In this document: positions 56,763-64,000 of the stretch, one piece after another | Layout of the letters: each line of letters opens with the position of its first letter | Position numbering within the stretch: position 1 is the first letter of the stretch | From: Paraphaeosphaeria minitans | Lineage: Eukaryota; Ascomycota; Dothideomycetes; Pleosporales; Didymosphaeriaceae | NCBI GenBank assembly: GCA_015832175.1 | Contig: WJXW01000006.1 | Location: 1,116,001-1,180,000 of the forward strand | DNA: 64,000 nucleotides | Direction of reading: 5' to 3' | The notes under the pieces: generated by a model | What the model was told of the DNA's origin: nothing | Databases searched by the model: none | What the model saw: only the letters and a program-made list of their open reading frames with translations | Translations under genes and position numbers: made by a program

Positions 56763-57728
56763 TCAGGCCTTCGCAACCTCCGCCTTCCTCCTCTGCTTCC
56801 CACTAATCAAATACACATCCGCCCTCACATCCAACAACGGATCCTTGCTCGCCCGCACCCCCTCCACCCGCGGCACAGGATCAAAAATAAGCCCCTTCTG
56901 CTCCACCAGCGACTCCTCCGCCTCCAACGCCTTCTCAATCTTAATCTCGCCCAGCTCCACAATCTCCCGGTCCTCGGGCCACAACACCGTCGCGTCATCC
57001 GTCACATCGTCTGCCGCCGCAACCTGCGCCGTCAACTTGAACGCGACGGGCGCGCCCTCCAGCCGCGGCGCCAGCTCGTCAAACAGATACGTCTTGCTCT
57101 TCCCAGCAAGTTCCTCCTGACCCAGCGTCTCCACGCCCGCCGCAGGCTCAACGCGGTACCGCACGCTCGTCTCCCGCCCCTGCACATCCGTAAACACATA
57201 CGCATTCACCCCATAGTACCGCTCTGTAGCAAAGCTCACAGGACTCGGCTTCGGCTCCTCCAGGAACCGCACCGTCTCGGGGTGCTTTGCTAGAAACTGC
57301 GGTACGCCGTCCCCGCCCGCCCCCAGCGCGCGTAGCAGTTCCAGAAACTCTGCTCCAGTCCGCGTCGGGAAGGATCGCGTCGAGTGCGCGATGATGTCCG
57401 TGTGGCGCCGTTTGCCGTCCGCCCCGGAGGGAAGATGGAAACGAATGGCCAGACCCCGCGGATTGGCCGTGGGCTCGGTGTCCGCTATGGATGGCAGGCC
57501 AGTGGACGAGGAGAAGCGGAGGGTGAGCGGGGTGGAGGGTTGCGCGAAGTGCGGAGCGGAGGAGAGGGAGGCGGCGGCTGGGGTAGGGGTGAAGGTGCCC
57601 TTCAGTAGCTGGCCCTTGGCGTGGGCGGGGCGGAAGGACTGAGACGTGTTGGGGGGTTGGGCGCTGCGCAGGGCGGCGACGAGGCCCTGACTCGTTTCGA
57701 GGGTTTCGGCGGAGGTGGAGAGAGGCAT
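56763..57728 (-). CDS. Small catalase-like heme protein
   Basis: Single exon, 321 aa. It looks like a minimal (SrpA-like) catalase: heme enzymes that act on hydrogen peroxide or organic peroxides. Seen: the distal His in FRPAHAKG (H36), LTLRFSSSTGLP, TANPRGLAIRFHL with the conserved Asn (N89), the stretch FPTRTGAEFLELLRAL, and a C-terminal proximal region DPLLDVRADVY with the RxxxY spacing (R302, Y306) of the heme-ligand Tyr. Length is far shorter than classical catalases (~500-700 aa), as in the small subfamily. No signal peptide or clear peroxisomal tripeptide (ends AKA). Start ATG 57728 follows a good leader and an upstream TATA. Confidence 0.85.
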   Translation of the reverse strand: MPLSTSAETLETSQGLVAALRSAQPPNTSQSFRPAHAKGQLLKGTFTPTPAAASLSSAPHFAQPSTPLTLRFSSSTGLPSIADTEPTANPRGLAIRFHLPSGADGKRRHTDIIAHSTRSFPTRTGAEFLELLRALGAGGDGVPQFLAKHPETVRFLEEPKPSPVSFATERYYGVNAYVFTDVQGRETSVRYRVEPAAGVETLGQEELAGKSKTYLFDELAPRLEGAPVAFKLTAQVAAADDVTDDATVLWPEDREIVELGEIKIEKALEAEESLVEQKGLIFDPVPRVEGVRASKDPLLDVRADVYLISGKQRRKAEVAKA

Positions 57729-58850
57729 GGCTGTCGATGCGGGATGTGGTCTTCCTGGTTTCTGTGTGATGTGTGTAGCCGTCCTGCTTGCTTGCTATGC
57801 TGCCCTCCTACACACCTACAACGCCCCTCCCCTCTATATACCCACGGCTTACGCAACCCCATCGTCATCCTTCCAGATACCCAATACCGTTCCAAGAAAC
57901 CTACAGAACTCCCGACGAAGCTACCACACAACGAACAAAGCAGGCCACAGCGCTAGTGCAATCGCCTACTCCTGATTCGTCAGCCGCACCATTAACGTTG
58001 GTGACGCCAGCTTACTTACGTCTGGCGTGCAAGCGAGGCTTCTTGTTAATTAGTATCCTGCAGCTCGTAAGCAGCAACGTGGGTAACGTAAATACGAAGG
58101 TGGGAGCCGCACAGGGATTCGAGTTTGCGTGGGAGTAGCAAGATTGATTTAGGCACTGCTGCCGTCGATTGCTGATGTGGACCGATCAGCGGAATGGTTG
58201 CGGTATATCCGTATATCCGTAAATCCGTACGAGCATTTGAACTTGCGCACTACTTGAAGTTAGGACCTGCGTACAGTACGGCACAAGCGATGTGGATGAG
58301 GAAAGTTAGCACGCCGCTGAAGTCAAAGACTCGTGGAATCGAAGGAAACGCAGCGACTGGGCGAGCGTCTAAATCATTTGTAATTGCCCAACGTATGCTA
58401 CCGCTGCCCTGTTTACCAGCCCATTAAATTCGAATTCTGAAATGGAACCACAATTGGACAGATAATGTTCGCTGCATGACTAGGAATGGCGTGAGACGTG
58501 ACACAGAAAGGGTACTCCGAGGGACAACTCCAAGACGCCGGTCCTCCTGGTGTAGATATACCTGTCGAGAACATTCGCATCATAACAAAGACTGATGTCT
58601 GCGGATCGTATGTCGTTGCTTATTGAACCCAGGCTGATGCAGAGAAATCATGTTGTTAAGAAACAACCATATATTCCATAAGCAACAGCACGTAATCGAG
58701 GAGTGCCGACATGAACAGGGGCACAACCCTAGGGTTAATGCAGCCCGAAGTAAAACTGAGCAAGCGGACCATGGACTGGGGACTGCGTCCTAAAACCTGG
58801 GAGCAACACGTTAGTCAACTCTCGAATGCTCAAGAGCGACAACTAAGCGC
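57729..58850. other. Intergenic
   Basis: Promoter of the catalase-like gene on the left and probable 3' UTR of the kinase gene on the right. 58200-58230 has a short CCGTATAT/CCGTAAAT repeat. No gene supported. Confidence 0.55.
57835..57840 (-). promoter_or_regulatory. Possible TATA box of the catalase-like gene
   Basis: TATATA on the minus strand (followed by GAGGGG) is about 107 bp before the ATG at 57728, in a C/T-rich promoter. Confidence 0.4.
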
Positions 58851-59885
<1,035 letters not shown>

Positions 59886-61078
59886 GGTCGGGGCGAAAGG
59901 CGCTGTCTGGCCGCCGCCGAGGTTGCGGACGCTGATGGACGAGTCGGTGCGGTTGGCGACAGAGAGCGTGTCGGCGTGGGTCAGGTTGAGCTTTCTGGGC
60001 GGCGGGCGGCTGGTGTGTTGCGGGTCGAAGAGGATGGCACTCGCAGTGGTGAGCTCGTTGGCGATGTGCAGCTGGGGTGGCTTGGCGTGGGCGAGGGCGA
60101 GGGCGAGGGCGGGTGCAGAGGCGGCGTCGGGGGAGGGCGTTGGTTGTGCCGTGGTGGTCGAGGTGGAGGGATCGCTGCAGCGTCCCCGGGATGTTTGTAA
60201 CGTCTGAACAGAAGCAGTGGGTCCAGCAGCAGCAGCGGCGGCGAAGATCGGTCGGTGTTGGCGCGGTGGATGAGTCTTGGAGCTTGGTTTGGCGGGGCAG
60301 CGCTTGCTGCGGTCGGGAAGTTGTTCGCGCCAATCACGCCTGCGACTCTTGTTCAGCTATTTAGTCTGCCAGAATAGACCTTGTGTCGCACTCTACTCTC
60401 CTTCATCTGTACACTACACTCCTACATCTGTACTCTACACTCCTACATCTGTGTAGATACAAAAGACTTGCCAGGGTCGATTGATCGTGGCATCGACTTG
60501 GTGCGGGCAGCTGCATGACAGAGTAACCCCGTCAGCCATCGCACCCACTGCACAGAACATTCACATCCCCACAAAAGCGGTGCCTGGTTTTCCGAGTCCA
60601 TAGGCTCTATACTTGGTAGACTTAGCACCGCCCGATGCACAACTTGCAGGGAAACGAATGCTGGATCAAGTGCTGAATGCTTCGTAGTCTTCAAGTACCT
60701 ACGAGCAGCGTGCCACATAGCGGGGAATAACCTAGCGGAGCTCTAGAACTGAGGCGGTGGGTTACCTACCGCATCATCACCGCAGCTGCAACACACCACC
60801 ACGCCCAACGTCCCGCGACACGCACAAGCCCTGTGAGAGCGCCATGCGTGCATCCCTCTTTCACCGCTGCCCTTATCTCGAACGCGTCCCGCCTGATTGA
60901 TCCTCTGACCTCGTTGCTCGATCCGCTACCCTGGACGTTCTTTCCGCCTTTCTTTGGGCTTCCCACGACGCTTCAGTTGCGCCAGGACACGTCTGCATCT
61001 GCGGCGCGGGTCACGAAGAACACAAAAATACTCACTTCCGAGTTTGGACCTGCGAGCCAGTAGAAGGTCTCCATCGCC
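59886..61078. other. Divergent promoter between kinase and WD40 gene
   Basis: About 1.2 kb. 59890-60340 is GC-rich and reads in several frames, including one in frame with the kinase. 60391-60455 is a CT-rich imperfect repeat. 60840-61070 is the probable leader of the WD40 gene. Confidence 0.5.
60391..60455. repeat. Tandem ACTCCTACATCTGT repeat
   Basis: Three imperfect ~21-nt units (CTACACTCCTACATCTGTAC type), pyrimidine-rich on the plus strand. Confidence 0.75.
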
Positions 61079-64000
61079 ATGAAATATAGCGTATACGACC
61101 GCCTGTTGGAGCGGGAAGTCGCCACCGGTCGCAACAAGAAGTATTCCAGCGTACTCGGCTTGTACGGCGACAGACAATGGGCGCAGGACATGGACATCGT
61201 GAACGAGCTGGAAGGCCATAATGGATGCGTCAACGCTCTCTGGTACTGTTCCACTCCGCGAGCCATCCGCATGTTTTACTGACCGTTCCAGCTGGTCGAC
61301 ATCTGGCCGTCTGTTGGCTTCAGGCTCCGATGACCACCGCATCAACATTCACTCTTACCAGCCCGAGTCCTCCACAACCCAATTCAGCCTCACTACCTCC
61401 ATCCTAACCGGCCACCAGAGCAACATCTTCTCTGTGAAATTCATGCCCTACTCCACCGACCGCACCATCGTCTCTGCCACCGATGACGTACGCATCTTCG
61501 ATATCGAGCACTCGGGACACTCGGCGTTTGGTTCTGCAGCGACGGGCCGTTCACAAGGAGCGAGGGCACGCGTCGGTATTCACGGCGCGCCTGATGGGCT
61601 GACCCTGACTGAGGGAGATACCAATGCGAAGGCATTCAGAAGCCACAAGGACACAGTCAAGCGCATTGTGACCGAGGACACACCCTTCTACTTTCTCACT
61701 TGCTCCGAAGACGGCGATGTAAGGCAATGGGATGTGAGACAACCCTCGAGGGTCTACCCGCCACAGAGGGACAGCATGATGCCAAGCTGGGCTGCAGGCA
61801 GCGATGCATCTGACAGTGTCCCTCCGCCCCTGATATCGTATAGCCGGTATCATCTGGATCTGAACACCGTTTCGTGCTCGCCATCGCAACCTCACTACAT
61901 CGCCCTTGGCGGCGCACACTTGCACTGCTTTCTCCACGACCGCCGGATGCTTGGAAGAGATATGTTTCACGAACGGGGCGCAAAACTCGCGAGTGGCGGA
62001 ACGCAGCACGATGATGAAATGCTAGGCAAAGCCACACAATGCGTTAAGAAGTTTGCTCCGAACGGGCAGCAGAAGATGAAGCGCCGTGACAATGGACATA
62101 TCACCTCTTGCAAAATCAGTGACGCAAACCCAAACGAGCTGGTAGTCAGCTGGTCTGCAGACTACATTTACAGTTTCGACATGATGAGAAGCCCAGATGC
62201 ATTAGAAGAGACCGGAGAACCCGGTCCATCTAATGCGCCTTCCAAACGCCGGGCCAAGGACAAGAGCCGCAAACGTAAACGACCAAAATCCAGTGTCTTG
62301 TCGCACGAGGGTGCGAACCGCGCCGGATCACGTCAACGTACAGAGAGCTTGGAAGAAGGGTTGGCGTTGCGTGTCAACTATGCCAATGGCCAAAGCGAAG
62401 AGATCCGCGTAGAAGCTCCGAACAGTCCATTGACGCCTAGCGAGGTGGCAGCAATCCAGGATACTGATCACTATCGCATCGCGAAAACCACCATCGAGAT
62501 TATTCCCAAGATGTTCGATCTTTCAGAAATTCATGGCGCTGACGCCGGCAGTCCTACCGCCCACGAGGCGGTATTCACGTCGGTGCTTGGGTTTGCGGCA
62601 TCTCTCCTACCTGATATGGATGAAACAATCAGAACTTGGGCGTATCCGGTTGATCCTTCACCAGTCGACGTTGCTGTACAGAACAAACTTCGTGAACTGC
62701 GAGGCTCTATCCGGCGTTTCGTACAGGCTGCCGGGACGCTTGCTCGTGTACTTGGAGGACAACTGCGAATGGGTGGAGATGCCAATGCTGTTATTGCTCA
62801 ATACTTTGCTTCCATCCAACACGCTCCCGGCGAAAGACGGGTACCCCAGCATGAACAGTTTGCATACGACTTTCTCAAAGCAATCCTTCTATGGCTTGAT
62901 AGCGGAGTACAGTCAGTCCTAGATGGATTTGCAAGCCCGAGCTCAAACCCCCGCATGCCACTTCCACCAGACCCTGATTCGGGTGCAATTGACGAGATTC
63001 TCATACCGTACCTTGTTCAACTGGCGAGTCACGATCCCATCGTCAATGTAGATGTGTCGAGATTTGAGACGGACGACACACGTGTCTTGTACTCGTCTGA
63101 AAAGGCCGCCGTCATTGCGTTCAGCAGGGCCGTGAAGATTCCGTTCGCAGATCTTACTGGAGCAGTCGTGCCTACGTCTGGCGATGTGTCAATGGAAAAC
63201 GACCTACAAGGGCAAGATCGCACAGCCGCAGTGAGAAACTGGGCATTCAAAATTGGAAGGGGCCTCTTGCTGAATGCTGCCAAAGGAATCCGTTTCTCTA
63301 CAGTAGACCGGGCGTTTGGCGGAAGTGGGTTAGCAGACCCGAGTGTTCAGGCTGAGGAAAGTGAGTACCGTGAACGCCAAGAAGACATCGATCCGCTTGA
63401 GGAAGACGACGTTGCTGTAGACGCTGAGCTTGTGAGTCGCACATGGGCTGGTGAAACGACTGCGGGCTCGGCGTCCGCTAGGCCTTCAAGAGCTGAAGGT
63501 ATCAGCAGTAGCGAGAACAGTGGTCTTCAGGTCCAAGAACTTGAGGAAATGGTGGAGGGAGAAGACGAAGATGAAGAAGGGGATGAGGATTCCGACGGTG
63601 ATGTCGAATCAGGGAATGAAGACGATGAAGACGATGTTGATGAAGACGGTCTTGCACGGACACGAAGTGGTCGTGTTCTTTGGCGTTCCGACTTTGATCG
63701 CAGCTACCTTCGGGAACGCGTCGAATCTCACGTACCTTGCGCACCGCATACCCGCGTGTATACTGGACACTGCAACGTTCGAACTGTGAAGGATGTCAGC
63801 TTCTTTGGTCAGAACGATGAGTACGTTGTTAGCGGCAGCGACTGTGGGCACGTATTCATCTGGGATCGGAAAACAGCCCAGCTTGTCAATATACTGGAAG
63901 GCGATGGTGAGGTTGTCAATGTGGTTCAAGGTTAGTTTTTCTATTAGAGCAGATTTGATGCATGCTAATTCAGACAGGAAACCCTTATGAACCAACAATG
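61079..64000 (+). CDS. WD40 protein, DCAF8/WDTC1-like, 3' end beyond window
   Basis: Exons 61079-61242, 61292-63930 and 63978-64000, the last cut by the window edge; introns are 49 and 47 nt. It starts MKYSVYDRLLEREVATGR, then VNELEGHNGCVNAL and WSTSGRLLASGSDD, the first WD repeat. More repeats follow (GHQSNIFSVKFMPY, SHKDTVKRIVTEDTPFYFLT, SCSEDGDVRQWD). A basic linker (KRRAKDKSRKRKRPKS) and a helical insert (~450-700) separate them from the last repeats near 63790-63930 (VKDVSFFGQNDEYVVSGSDC, VFIWDRKTAQLVNIL). An acidic Glu/Asp run lies at 63540-63655. The layout fits the DCAF8/WDTC1 group, substrate receptors of CUL4-DDB1 ubiquitin ligases; that role is inferred from family. Confidence 0.9.

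Overview
The window looks like nuclear DNA of a filamentous ascomycete (Pezizomycotina; Dothideomycetes is my best guess but is not proven). Reasons: genes carry 45-75 nt introns with GT..AG ends and CTAAC/CTGAC-like branch sites, intergenic stretches are long, there is no operon structure, and a large transposon block shows the C-to-T/G-to-A decay typical of fungal repeat-induced point mutation (RIP). Genes I could place with exon models are ordinary fungal housekeeping or signalling genes: 6-phosphogluconolactonase, the FACT subunit Pob3, a Zn2Cys6 transcription factor, a paraoxonase-like six-blade hydrolase, a DUF7587-like protein, protein phosphatase 1, an LRR protein, a cAMP-receptor-like GPCR, a small catalase-like protein, a Pho85-type kinase and a DCAF/WDTC1-like WD40 protein that runs off the right edge.

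Layout. 1-6.4 kb: a coiled-coil gene cut by the left edge, a conserved fungal helical protein and 6-phosphogluconolactonase, all on the minus strand. 6.4-16.3 kb: gene-poor, with short tandem repeats and one small cysteine-rich protein. 16.3-21.3 kb: pob3 and a zinc-cluster regulator, both on the plus strand. 21.3-25.0 kb: gene-poor with a cluster of minisatellites. 25.0-34.3 kb: one minus-strand host gene split by an 8.1-kb composite transposon. 35-42 kb: paraoxonase-like, DUF7587-like and PP1 genes. 44-47 kb: LRR gene. 47-52 kb: simple repeats and an unresolved fragmentary gene. 52-64 kb: GPCR, catalase-like, Pho85 and WD40 genes.

The central feature is the composite insertion at 25555-33671. 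A Ty1/copia retrotransposon on the minus strand has 131-bp LTRs, a 5-bp target duplication (AAACT), a primer-binding site matching the anticodon arm of initiator tRNA-Met, and integrase, reverse transcriptase and RNase H remnants. A PIF/Harbinger DNA transposon sits inside a second, incomplete LTR copy, with 3-bp TAA duplications. Both are full of stop codons from RIP-type decay. Removing the element and one target copy restores a single open frame for the host gene (383 codons with one intron), so the insertion appears to have broken a real gene whose flanks are still intact.

The second notable point is pob3: its start codon can only be made by splicing, because an intron divides the ATG (AT|G). 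No clearly new defence or metabolic system is visible; the genes are scattered single-function loci rather than a cluster. All positions and frames were read by eye, and no homology search was run.
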